A stretch of DNA of 64,000 bases from assembly GCA_015227615.1 (NCBI GenBank), contig JAALGZ010000041.1, positions 124,001 to 188,000 of the forward strand, in the 5' to 3' direction. Shown here piece after piece: positions 25,401-34,690 of the stretch (within the stretch, counting starts at the first letter, position 1; each line of letters begins with the position of its first letter). The stretch is from Labyrinthula sp. Ha (lineage: Eukaryota > Sar > Bigyra > Labyrinthulida > Labyrinthulaceae). Made by a program: the position numbers and the translations under genes. The notes under the pieces were generated by a model. That model did no database searches. It saw only the letters and a list, made by a program, of their open reading frames with translations, and was not told the origin of the DNA.

Positions 25401-26154
25401 AAAGCTAGAAACTTAAAAAGGAGCAATTAGATATATTGTTCAAAATATAAGTCTCATAGATTATAATAACGCTGGAAATACTATTTAAGTGAGATATACA
25501 AAGAAAAAAGTATGACTTTTAATTCGTATGTATTTGCTAAATGTGAAAATAGCAAGTGCAAGTATAGATAAATTCATATAAAGCACACATAGAAGCCCTC
25601 ATATTTTAAGAAAGCTCATCAACAGTATAATAGAACTTTATTTGCTAGAAAACGGCAAAGCATTCACTGAAAAAAGTCACATCTACTGAAGCATGTTTTG
25701 ATATATGTTTTTGGAATTTTTGCTTTAAAATATGAAAAGCCAGGAGTTTAGCTTAATATGATACGTTGTTGTGCCCAAGTATCTCTTAGAAAACACAAAT
25801 ACCTGATGAATTCTGTATTTTAAATTCTCTGAAATAAAGTTGGAGCCGAGACACAAGTATATTTGGATGATAATCATTCATAAGTAATTCTTTCTTCCGA
25901 ATTTTTATTTATTTCTCTTACAATAAGTTAATGTAAAGCATGAATAAGCAGAGTAGACACAACAAGAAAAGAAGAATCGGTTGATTCGTTTATTTCGTGT
26001 CTGTTCAAGCTTATTCTAACTTGGTATTTCTTTGGATTGATTTATGTTGTGGGAGTATTATAAGATGAAACAGGCTCAATAAAATGCAAATAGAGAGGAT
26101 TTTTGGTTTGGTGACTAGGCCTCTAGAAAGAGGAAAAAATGTCATACTACTCAT

Positions 26155-26265
26155 ACTATTAACGTTAATCATAACGTTACCTGATCACTAATGTTAGTTA
26201 CATGAAACTTAAGAAGACTGTTTTAAGCTAACGTTACTACTATCGTTAGTGCGATATCGATGTCT
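26155..26265. promoter_or_regulatory. Cluster of TAACGTTA-like words upstream of the FCP1-like gene
   Basis: Within about 110 bp there are AACGTTA, ATAACGTTACC, CTAATGTTAGTTAC, CTAACGTTACT and TCGTTAGTG, on both strands because the core is near-palindromic. A related cluster lies at 23300-23440 (CGTTAACG, GCGTTAGTTAAC, GTAACGTTAAG, CTAATGTTAAG). The position 170-275 bp before an ATG suggests possible transcription-factor sites. It could also be a degenerate satellite. No known factor is assigned. Confidence 0.35.
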
Positions 26266-26430
26266 TGGTAAAAGTTAACAGCAAATGGTAGACTATTTTT
26301 TTAAATGTTTCACAGCAAATATTGATTGCCCAAAATCTGATTTAGGGTTCCTTCATTGAAAACGAAGGAAAATTGGTCCGTTCCAAAACTAAAAAAGTGA
26401 AACACAGAGAGACAACAAGAAAGCGTAAAG

Positions 26431-28050
26431 ATGGAAGATCTGGAGGCGACAAAGAAAGAATTAGAGCAAATAATACGGGGTCTCCAAACTTCTATTAAAG
26501 AAATTGATCTAAGGGCACCAGTATATCCTGAAACAGCGCTAACTGGGTTACGTGGTTTTATCGAAAAGCTGATCTCCATTTACTCTGATGAAAAGGCTGA
26601 AAACAAGGGGAAAAAATCAGGAGCAGACCTTGAAAAGAAGGTGGATCAACTTACTGAATATCTGTTGACTTTTAGTGATCCAAACCATGTGAACTTTGTT
26701 GATGTTCCAACTGAGTTTAGACTCAGAGTTGTGTTTGATCTAGATCTGGTGTTGATTCGTTCACAGGAGTTTCTGCAAAATCCGATAGATGAAGACCCAC
26801 CAGCTGTTCCATCTCTAAAAGAAGATTTTAGTAAGCTTGAGATTAATGACATGAGAAACTCTGCCCCTTTAAATCCAAACTTTGAGGATGAGTACGTGGA
26901 ACCTTCTATGGGCAGAGATGCAACTCTTTCACCTCAGCAGATGAAGGAACTTATGGAAAAGAGTAAGCAGGTTGAGAAGGAATTGAAAGAAGGTAACGAA
27001 CCCGAAAGTCACTATAAGAAAATTCTGGTTAGGGATGGTGGTGATAAGGGTAAGTTGATTGAGCACATTGATGATGATCAATTTAAATATGTCACCAATT
27101 TGAGAGGATGGGCTAGATTCATTCTTGCCTTTCAAAAGATCTTCTGTACAAATTATGTGTTCACTTCAGCCACGTTTGGGTACATGCAAAATGTTGTCAA
27201 CTTGATTGAGAGTAATGGTACCCAAACATTTTTTCACCCCAACAGGTTGTCTCAAAACCACTTCCCTTTGAATCATTTGAAGTTTTTTGGAAAGGAGGTC
27301 AATTCTTTCGATGTAGAGTTCCCTGGGGAAATTCCGGATATCAAATTTGCTAATGGAATGAACCTTGATCTGGAGTGGTTGATTGGGGACAGAACCATTC
27401 TTCTTGATGATCAACCGAGGTACCATGCATCTCAACCACTTCGAGGTATTTTGATTAACACAATGGAAGAAGATGCCTATAATCTTCACGACTGTGAGTT
27501 GCTAAAGGTTATGTTGACAGTGTTTGAGAACTTGTTTGAGTTTCATCCAAAGAAGCTAGACCGAAATTTTGGAGGGGCAACAAATGAGTTTTTCTGGAAG
27601 GGAATCTTTAATCAAATGGCCAAAAATGAAGCAGGGTATTTGATAGACGATTTTATTACAAACAACACCAAATTTGGAAAATCATTAAAAGATTTGCCCA
27701 AGAGATTAGAGTCTATTTATGTATGGGATATCCTCCAGAAAAAGATAGCATCGTTTTGTAAAAGAAGTAAGATTTATTTATATTTGACAGATGAAGCAAA
27801 GAAAAAAGCTGAGAAGAAAGCCGAAAAGCGCTTAAGGCGATCCAAGAAAAGTATGAAAGATACTGATCCTGAGGATGAGAAGTTCCGTGCCGAACTTGCG
27901 GAAAGAATCACATCTATTGTAAACGAGAACAGGGATAAATTAGTTAAGAAGTTTCAAAGTACCTACAAAAAGATACGAAAGATGTACCTAGAGGAACTGA
28001 AGGCCCAAGAAAAGGAAGACAAGCGTGTTCTGAAACAGTTGGTTTATTAG
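26431..28050 (+). CDS. FCP1/SCP-like HAD phosphatase domain protein with a long insertion
   Basis: A 539-residue single-exon protein. It carries the FCP1-homology fold of HAD-superfamily protein Ser/Thr phosphatases, which often act on the RNA polymerase II tail. Motif I is VFDLDLVLIRS with DLDLV at about 103-107, satisfying DxDx(T/V). The strand ending VFTSATFGY (about 243-251) matches motif II. TILLDDQP (about 322-329) matches motif IV with the paired Asp. A downstream DCELLKVMLTVFENL segment (354-368) matches the helix after the catalytic core. Unusually, about 120 residues, acidic and Lys-rich, separate motif I from the Trp/Tyr segment before motif II; usual FCP1 domains have far fewer. 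The N-terminal 75 residues look coiled-coil, and the last 110 are very Lys/Glu-rich and helical. No BRCT domain is visible. It converges on the GT92 fusion gene with 68 bp between stops. Phosphatase activity is likely but not certain. Confidence 0.82.
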   Translation: MEDLEATKKELEQIIRGLQTSIKEIDLRAPVYPETALTGLRGFIEKLISIYSDEKAENKGKKSGADLEKKVDQLTEYLLTFSDPNHVNFVDVPTEFRLRVVFDLDLVLIRSQEFLQNPIDEDPPAVPSLKEDFSKLEINDMRNSAPLNPNFEDEYVEPSMGRDATLSPQQMKELMEKSKQVEKELKEGNEPESHYKKILVRDGGDKGKLIEHIDDDQFKYVTNLRGWARFILAFQKIFCTNYVFTSATFGYMQNVVNLIESNGTQTFFHPNRLSQNHFPLNHLKFFGKEVNSFDVEFPGEIPDIKFANGMNLDLEWLIGDRTILLDDQPRYHASQPLRGILINTMEEDAYNLHDCELLKVMLTVFENLFEFHPKKLDRNFGGATNEFFWKGIFNQMAKNEAGYLIDDFITNNTKFGKSLKDLPKRLESIYVWDILQKKIASFCKRSKIYLYLTDEAKKKAEKKAEKRLRRSKKSMKDTDPEDEKFRAELAERITSIVNENRDKLVKKFQSTYKKIRKMYLEELKAQEKEDKRVLKQLVY

Positions 28051-28118
28051 AGTTTAAAATTAGCTTACCCCTCGCTTTGTTGAAAATTGGATACATTATT
28101 TTGGTCTTAAGTAAGAAG

Positions 28119-31100
28119 CTAGATATCATAAAATACTGGAAAGTTTAGATCCATACTGTTACAGCCCACAGTTTTACAATCATAAGATCCAGTGGACAGT
28201 AAGAGAAGGTCACAGAAGTTACTCTGCTCAACTGTTCCCGAGATATAGGCATTAGACAACCGCCAATAGCAAATTACTTGACTCACTGTGGAACTAGGGC
28301 CTCCGTGAAACATAGAGGTCAAGGACATCAACAACATGTCTAAAAGCACAGTTTCAATCCTTCTTCTCCAGCTTAAAAACTTGTTGTATTGCTCCCCATA
28401 TGTAATATTTGCAGCTGACTGCCACCCAGGGGGTCTTAATCCACTAAGCTCTTCTTCATTAATGGATATGCTAACTCCCCCAAACTTTGAATACAACAGC
28501 TTGTCAACGGGCTCGCTTTCATGATCAGAAGCTACAACAAGAGTCGTATCTTCATCATGTACAGGAACATTCCAGTGATCTAAATATTCTTGTTCAATGT
28601 GACACATAAAATCTAACTTTCTGTTCTCGAACACAGTTTGAATAAGATTTGAACTCCGTGTAATACCTTGAAACATGCTGTTGAAATTTTTGCAACACTT
28701 AAACAGACTATCCACGTGATCTTGTGCGGCAGCCATTGGTTTAGCCGCAATTTTCGCACATCGGCGTAAAGATTTTTCCGTAACTTCTTTGTAACTATTG
28801 TGAGACCTGGAATGAATACCAATCGTCTTTGCGGTCAGAGTCTTTAAGAACTGCGTTGCCTTGTTCTGCAAATAATCATTTGGCTGAAGTTTGCTCCAGA
28901 AAAACAAGGGACCAACTCCAACACTGCGAGTGTCACTCTTCTTTGGGTGGATCAACCCACCACCAGTGAGGAAATGTACTCTATCTTTGCACTCTTCAAG
29001 CTCATTCACCTGTTTCATGAACTCTACAACGATCTTAGGAGAGACACCATATTTCCACGTACACTTAGGATGAATTTCTGGCAGATCTCCGTCAATTTCG
29101 TAAGACATTTGAAAATCAAAACTCTGTCTTAGCGGGGTGATATTCCAGACCGCACTATTCAGTCTCTCTTCTTCTACACTATTAGGCAATCCTATCCAGA
29201 ACTCGCTCTTCTCTGGCTTATGAATAAACAAAGTTCGGTTGAAAGCTTTGCTCAATCTGAAAGTCCAGTCATACGTAAGCAGCTGGTTATTCAACCTACC
29301 CGGGAATCTTTCAAATGTGATCAATCCTTTGCTCCTCTCACCTGTTTCTGCCCTTTTGTGCACCTTTTTATTCTCTAACTTATCCTTCGAATATTTAAAG
29401 CGGTATAAACTATCTGCATCATTTAATTCTAAGAACTTCTCTGTCTCCTTCGATTTCTTAAAACGATCCCTCAAATCTTTCTTATTCTTCAGCTCATCAG
29501 AAACAGCTACTAGCAAAGGGTTGTATATTGGTAGATGCCTTTGTTTGAATGGTTTCAAGCCTCCAAATCTAGAATGCTTGAAATGACCAGCCATATGCCT
29601 CAAGTACGCAATGCTCGAAGGAACTTGCAGACTAAGATGATCCGCAATTTCGTCATAGTTTTCACTAATTGCATGGTAAAATATCGGGTTATTAGGGTTT
29701 ATCGCACCTTTACCAGTCTTAACAATATACTTCTGTCGACCTCGATGGTAAGTTCCACAATTATAAGGAGAATGGCATTGACGCTCTGAAATAGAAAAAT
29801 TTGACAAGTAGAGATCAAAGTTGGTTTTTAACACTCTCTCTTGAACCAGTGGATTAATCGAGGCTGCTTTTGCATAAGATAAAGGTAAGAAAGGAGGAAC
29901 CGTAACAGAAGTGAACTCAAACCCAATTGCCTGTGGGTTACTCTCCTGTAATATCTTAATCCAAGATACAAGTTCTTTTCCAGGAACGAGTTTTTCGCCT
30001 ACTTTGTAATTATAAATAGATTTTTTTTCGAGAACATTTTTATATACGCTATACTCTGAAAATAAAGAGTATTGGTTTAAAGATAAGATTTCATCTATGT
30101 CGACGAATAAAACATAATTTGAGATACCTCTATTCCTGAAGTAGCAATCATTTCTGGCTAATCGCTGCCCGTGTTCAAAGTTGTCTATTTTAACTCCTTT
30201 TACCCCAAACGAAGGGATTTCAGACCAATTATGAAAAATAACTTTGAAGTTTTCATCCTCAAAACCTTCCAATACTTTTTTAATGTTCATTTCCTCATCA
30301 TTTAAAAACCTTGAGTCATAGAAGTAAAATTCTAGCTTCTCGAAGCCAAAATTCTTATAATAGGATGTGTATTCAGATATCCATTTTATCCCTGTCATCC
30401 CATAGATAGCACTAGTGCATAGAGTTAATTCACTTTCACTCCTTTCAGGAGCCACATAGTCATATATTTTCACATTACTGACCGAGAAGTCTACAAACTT
30501 GGCACTTAGAGACAAGGTTCCAACTTCAGCTTTATAATTTGATACATAATCGTTTTGTATCTGCTTCGGAACAACACAGGTTATCCAAACACTTTTCTCA
30601 CCTTTAAATTTTTGATTTCCATTCTTAAATTTATTCTGAAAAAAGGTTCCGTTAGTGTGAATTAATCCTTCGGCCTCAAACACTTGTCCGTTTAAGTTGA
30701 TGGAAAAAGAAAGTTCCGGAAGAAATGGTACTTCTTGTTTTGGTGTCTTATCAGCGTTCAAGAAGTCACCAACACCCAAAAGGAGAACCAGAAGGTCATC
30801 TGTTTTGCTGGAAAAATTTGGTCTGTGCTTGTCTCCGTCGAAAAGGAACGCATCGAGCGCCAAGAAACGTTTTGAAGTGGAAAAAGTTGTTGCATGGTGA
30901 ACTGAAGTCGCAGAAACTGATGGAAATTTTGAATGCGGCTGCTCATGCCGAAAAACAGGCTGTTTTGTTAGAGGTTTGTCTTGAATGTAAGTTGTTGTAG
31001 CCAGGGTTTCTCCCAAGACTTCGGCATTAATGGTTGTTTCCTGAACTGGATGATTTCCATCAACTTCTGAAAAAAAAACATTTTCATTTGTATCACTTGT

Positions 31101-31205
31101 TGCATCATTTATGATTGAGATGAAAGAATGCAGGTACAGAAAAAGAATCCCCATGAAAATGCAGCAGAAAAAGGCGAAGAGAAGGTACAAGAAGTTTTGT
31201 TTCAC
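28119..31205 (-). CDS. Bifunctional glycosyltransferase: GT92 (DUF23) fused to O-fucosyltransferase-like domain
   Basis: A 1028-residue single-exon protein on the minus strand. A short basic tail and one long membrane segment (about 4-31) make it a type II Golgi-style enzyme. After a low-complexity stem and a beta-rich region (about 160-255), residues about 258-550 form a GT92/DUF23 domain: CTSAIYGMTGIKWISEY (about 263-279), an RNDC motif (351-354) and the metal-binding FVDIDE (367-372). Residues about 628-995 resemble GDP-fucose protein O-fucosyltransferases (GT-B fold): FPGRLNNQ (634-641), the IHSRSH segment (797-802) in place of the family HxR motif, ASDHE (892-896), and the late FHGGPSSTVSQ segment (966-976) matching the family Ser/Thr-rich acceptor-side motif. 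Both active centres look complete, so this is probably a two-activity enzyme, not a relic. Known GT92 members add galactose, in one case to fucose. Donor and acceptor here are unproven. Confidence 0.85.
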   Translation of the reverse strand: MKQNFLYLLFAFFCCIFMGILFLYLHSFISIINDATSDTNENVFFSEVDGNHPVQETTINAEVLGETLATTTYIQDKPLTKQPVFRHEQPHSKFPSVSATSVHHATTFSTSKRFLALDAFLFDGDKHRPNFSSKTDDLLVLLLGVGDFLNADKTPKQEVPFLPELSFSINLNGQVFEAEGLIHTNGTFFQNKFKNGNQKFKGEKSVWITCVVPKQIQNDYVSNYKAEVGTLSLSAKFVDFSVSNVKIYDYVAPERSESELTLCTSAIYGMTGIKWISEYTSYYKNFGFEKLEFYFYDSRFLNDEEMNIKKVLEGFEDENFKVIFHNWSEIPSFGVKGVKIDNFEHGQRLARNDCYFRNRGISNYVLFVDIDEILSLNQYSLFSEYSVYKNVLEKKSIYNYKVGEKLVPGKELVSWIKILQESNPQAIGFEFTSVTVPPFLPLSYAKAASINPLVQERVLKTNFDLYLSNFSISERQCHSPYNCGTYHRGRQKYIVKTGKGAINPNNPIFYHAISENYDEIADHLSLQVPSSIAYLRHMAGHFKHSRFGGLKPFKQRHLPIYNPLLVAVSDELKNKKDLRDRFKKSKETEKFLELNDADSLYRFKYSKDKLENKKVHKRAETGERSKGLITFERFPGRLNNQLLTYDWTFRLSKAFNRTLFIHKPEKSEFWIGLPNSVEEERLNSAVWNITPLRQSFDFQMSYEIDGDLPEIHPKCTWKYGVSPKIVVEFMKQVNELEECKDRVHFLTGGGLIHPKKSDTRSVGVGPLFFWSKLQPNDYLQNKATQFLKTLTAKTIGIHSRSHNSYKEVTEKSLRRCAKIAAKPMAAAQDHVDSLFKCCKNFNSMFQGITRSSNLIQTVFENRKLDFMCHIEQEYLDHWNVPVHDEDTTLVVASDHESEPVDKLLYSKFGGVSISINEEELSGLRPPGWQSAANITYGEQYNKFLSWRRRIETVLLDMLLMSLTSMFHGGPSSTVSQVICYWRLSNAYISGTVEQSNFCDLLLLSTGSYDCKTVGCNSMDLNFPVFYDI

Positions 31206-33253
31206 TACCTTGTTTATCTTAGAGAAGCAGGTATTAGGTAATTCATCGGCCTAAAGTAAAACAGGATTTAACTAGGTACATTTATTCCCAACTGAGGAGC
31301 AAAGTGACGATTCTTGGACTTCAACTTCATTTGGGATCGTCTTCTTCTAATATCTTCTACGGCTGTTCCACCACAGTAATGCCATCTTTAGTTTTTATTT
31401 CTTGTCTCAAACGAAAGAGTATTCATCATATGCGATAGGTTCTCAACGGCTCAATCACTGTCATGACTTGGAGATTTTAAATCAGTACTTCTATAATTCT
31501 TTTTTTATAGAATGGTCATATTTCTATATCTAAGAACTTAAAGCAAGGACCAGCATTAAAACATAACGTCTGATCAAGTTTCGTAAGAGAGCTTAGTCTT
31601 AAGAGATGTACCAACATTCTCTTAGAGTTCAATAATAATGAATATGCAGTTAAATTATTTAATACTATTTAATTAATTACTTAGCAAAAAATGTAGACTA
31701 AGGGTTTGGTTTCCCTGAGGGTTGGAACCAAGATGTATTCACTTAGCTGCAAGCATATTGAAAGTAGTTAGTCACTAGATACCCCTTATTTGACTCAAAC
31801 AAAGTTTTTGCGTATGGTATTATGAGGCTTTTCACTGTGTTTCATCTATATTGTGCCAAAATATTACAAATTTTAATCTCAGACACACCTCATAATCCTT
31901 AGATTCTTGGCCCAATGTAGTTACTGTGAAACAACAAAGTATACTGTACTCTTTGAAGTAGAAATAAAAAAAGATATTCAATCGAACCTGATTTGTTATT
32001 AATTGTATCGTGTATAAAAGGCTAGTCCATATATTTTTCTTTTCATTCTTAGGGGTTACTAATATTGTGTCAACCCCGATAATGAAAGCGACCTTTACGC
32101 TGATTCTTGCATGTGTATTGGCTATGATTTGAACACAACATTGAAAAATATATTCTGTTGCTTGAGTTCTAGAAAGTCCGACCTCATTACATAACAATTA
32201 GTCTTATAAAAACTTATCGTTGGAAATCTTGTTAGTTCCATATTTTTATTAGATGGTGCTTCCTAAATTTAGATTTGAAACTATAAGGTTTTCCGAGCGG
32301 TTTTAAAAAGAATTTAGTGAATGATTTTATAGAGAAAACTTGAGATATTTCAAGTTAGCCATTTGCTTTTATTAAATTACGTTTATTCCCCCCCCCATTT
32401 TCTTTTCCTCTGAGTTTTGTTTCATCAGTCTAGACATTTTCTCAATCGACAACAAAAACTTAAACCACCTAAATAGAGGGTGTTTCTTATCTAAGGGAGA
32501 TTTAAAAATGTCATTAGTTTAGTCATAGTAATCAGTGTCCAGGTGTATGGAGCGAAGGAAATTACTGGTTCGGAAATGGGAATCCTCGAATTAAAACATG
32601 CACAAAGCAAATTGTGGAAGTTTTGCCAATTCTGTGAATTCAAACTCCAACCTCAATTTCCCAGCAAGCTTCTATTCGACGATCTTCAATACTTATAATA
32701 AATGAAATAAAGTTCTCAGGAAATACTAAAAACTTTCTTTTATAGTCCTTACAGACAGCATAAAACTGTTACGTGGGTTTGTTTATCAACTTTCCAACGA
32801 ACTCCTTGCTAAATAGAACTAGATTAATTCATTGGTCAGAAATTTTCAGTGAGTTCCTTGCTCCTCGCTCATTTTTTGGTGAATGTTGGATGGAGTCTAT
32901 AGATGTCTACCCAGAGTTCTAAGCTTCCAGAATCTTGAGAATTAGAACTCTCAATATTTTGAGTCTGGAACTTTAGAGATTAATTGTTTCTTGATCTGCA
33001 ACCTAGGTTTGTCCCGATTCTTGAGATTCTATATTCTCCATATTTTTTTTCATATTTCGGATCAATTTCGGCAAGAAATTTCCCAAAACCTATTAAGAAA
33101 CGTGAACAAGAGTGTTTCCATATATAATCCAATTATTTTAGAGCTCGGTGCAGTAGTTAGGGGTGGCATATGATATATTCATCATTCATCAATAAAAAAT
33201 TTGTCTATAAATTCAGTTTAGTTAATTCTGCTAACTCCGCAAACATTGATTTT
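31206..33253. other. Spacer with no recognised gene
   Basis: Upstream of the GT92 fusion gene. A 121-codon minus-strand frame (31832-32197) has no domain and is within chance expectation. A run of nine C residues (32388-32396) is the only compositional oddity. No gene called. Confidence 0.5.
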
Positions 33254-33340
33254 GATTCTTGATGATCTTAATAAAATTCGGATCATTTCATAAAATTTCA
33301 AATCCCAATTCTTTTATTGATACGCAGAATCAAAATGATT
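33254..33340 (+). repeat. Left arm of a long inverted repeat (about 86 bp)
   Basis: The reverse complement of this segment aligns with 34606-34690 over its whole length. It shares AATCATTTTGATT, TATCAATAAAAGAATT, TTATGAAAT and AATTTTATT in the same order. The arms are about 1.27 kb apart and enclose dispersed repeat copy B. They could be terminal inverted repeats of a decayed non-autonomous DNA element. Confidence 0.65.
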
Positions 33341-33469
33341 GTAAAGTATTTGTTGATAAGTTTTGTCAGATCCCACCCTAGTTGTAGTTAAAGCAACATT
33401 ACATACATTATATATCGGGCTCGAATTTTCAGAGGCCAGCACTTGAAAAGCCTTTTCAATAAGTGAATC

Positions 33470-34266
33470 TGCACCCTTTTAGTCATGAAACCCAAAATAG
33501 AGCTTTACCATATTTTGGTTAAATCAGGGATATACAGAGTCGAGATTTCCAATAGAAAATTTTGCGAGGGGGGTGGGAAAAAGTGAAGTGTACTGCAAGG
33601 TACCGAGGAAACAGTAAAACTTAAAAGCTAAATGTTAAAGTTTCTACTTCTGTTTGTTCTATGGAGTTACATCAACACCTGTTTTTTAGTCAAAACTGAT
33701 TCTTGAAGTTTGGGTTGATGTACGCCTTTAACAATGGGTTCTAATACTCTGCCCTCCCTCCTCATTCGGCAGTCAATGAAGATGAGGATGAATTTCAATG
33801 TTTTTCCATATGTTTAGCACAGACATGTTCAAATAGTTGTAAAAGCTAATAAAATTATGTTCCGCGTAACGTAATAAGAATTTTAAGACCACTAATTTTG
33901 AAAACCGATTTTGAGAAGATGTAGATTTGTGTTGAAAGCAAATTAAACTGTTAAACTTAAGTGTTTTTAATATAGTTGAATATATTTAAGTGCTACATGA
34001 AAAATTGGTTCTTGCATTTCTTGTTATTTCCAAATAAATTAATTTTCAAATTATTCATATTTTCCTATGCAAAACTTGATATTTCGTTTGTTGTTCTTTG
34101 CAAACAATTTTCTTTTCATATATTCGTATTTTTCTTTCTAAATCAGACATTCTTCGAAAAATGTAATTATTTTCTTTTTTATTTGTTTTTGGTTTTCTTA
34201 TTTTGAAAGTTTTATTTTTAGGCAATTGCTTCAACCAGTGAAAAGATTGGACCAATCAGATTAGAG
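33470..34266 (+). repeat. Dispersed non-coding repeat, copy B
   Basis: Second copy of the repeat at 10720-11545, same orientation, diverged by many substitutions and small indels. The best-kept blocks lie at about 33717-33735, 33790-33815, 33955-33970, 34045-34065 and 34150-34215. It lies between the two inverted arms at 33254-33340 and 34606-34690. No coding frame is kept between the copies, so it is not a protein gene. Confidence 0.7.
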
Positions 34267-34605
34267 TGACCTTTGGAACGCTAGCCTCCGTAAACCCTGC
34301 TTCATATTTTTCTATCTCCAAGCATGTATCAAACTCTTATCCGACAAACCAAGCAAGGAAGTACAATAAGAGATAATGTCCCAGAAAAAGTGAAGAAAAT
34401 CTAGAAACACCTGGAATCTGGAGAGAGAATCAAAAGTGTCGAGAAAAAAAAACAAAACTCTAACTCGAGATTACAGATGAATATCACAAATGGAAACACA
34501 ATCAGTCACATGGAAACTACTCAAAAGTCGAGAGAAGTACTGAATGAGGATTCTGCCTCCCTGCTAGGTGTTGGATTTGATAATCATCATCAATAATTAT
34601 TTGAG

Positions 34606-34690
34606 AATCATTTTGATTTTGATTATCAATAAAAGAATTTGGATTTTGATTGTTATGAAATAATTCTAATTTTATTTTGATTATCAATAA
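34606..34690 (+). repeat. Right arm of a long inverted repeat (about 86 bp)
   Basis: Partner of 33254-33340 in inverted orientation. The arm also contains an internal direct repeat, TTTTGATTATCAATAA, at about 34617-34632 and 34675-34690. Confidence 0.65.

Larger units (their letters stand above)
17826..26430. other. Gene desert, about 8.6 kb
   Basis: No supportable gene. Open frames up to 114 codons (18994-19338, minus) lack domains and fall within chance expectation. Features seen: a (TC)12 microsatellite at 19422-19445, a small 11-bp duplication near 21990-22010, and two clusters of TAACGTTA-like words at about 23300-23440 and 26155-26265. The second cluster is 170-275 bp upstream of the FCP1-like gene. 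No transposon protein was seen. Confidence 0.55.

Noticed and set aside
28119-31205. The GT92/O-fucosyltransferase fusion as an assembly or annotation artefact
   Set aside because: The frame is open throughout, only the N-terminal half has an anchor, and the linker is a normal Lys-rich hinge with no start-like context. A join error would rarely keep the frame.
31832-32197. 121-codon open frame on the minus strand
   Set aside because: No domain, no signal, no neighbour logic. A rough hand estimate at about 35% GC predicts about one frame of this size by chance in both strands of 64 kb.
32388-32396. Run of nine C residues
   Set aside because: Isolated homopolymer with no paired G-run or gene nearby; no functional reading.
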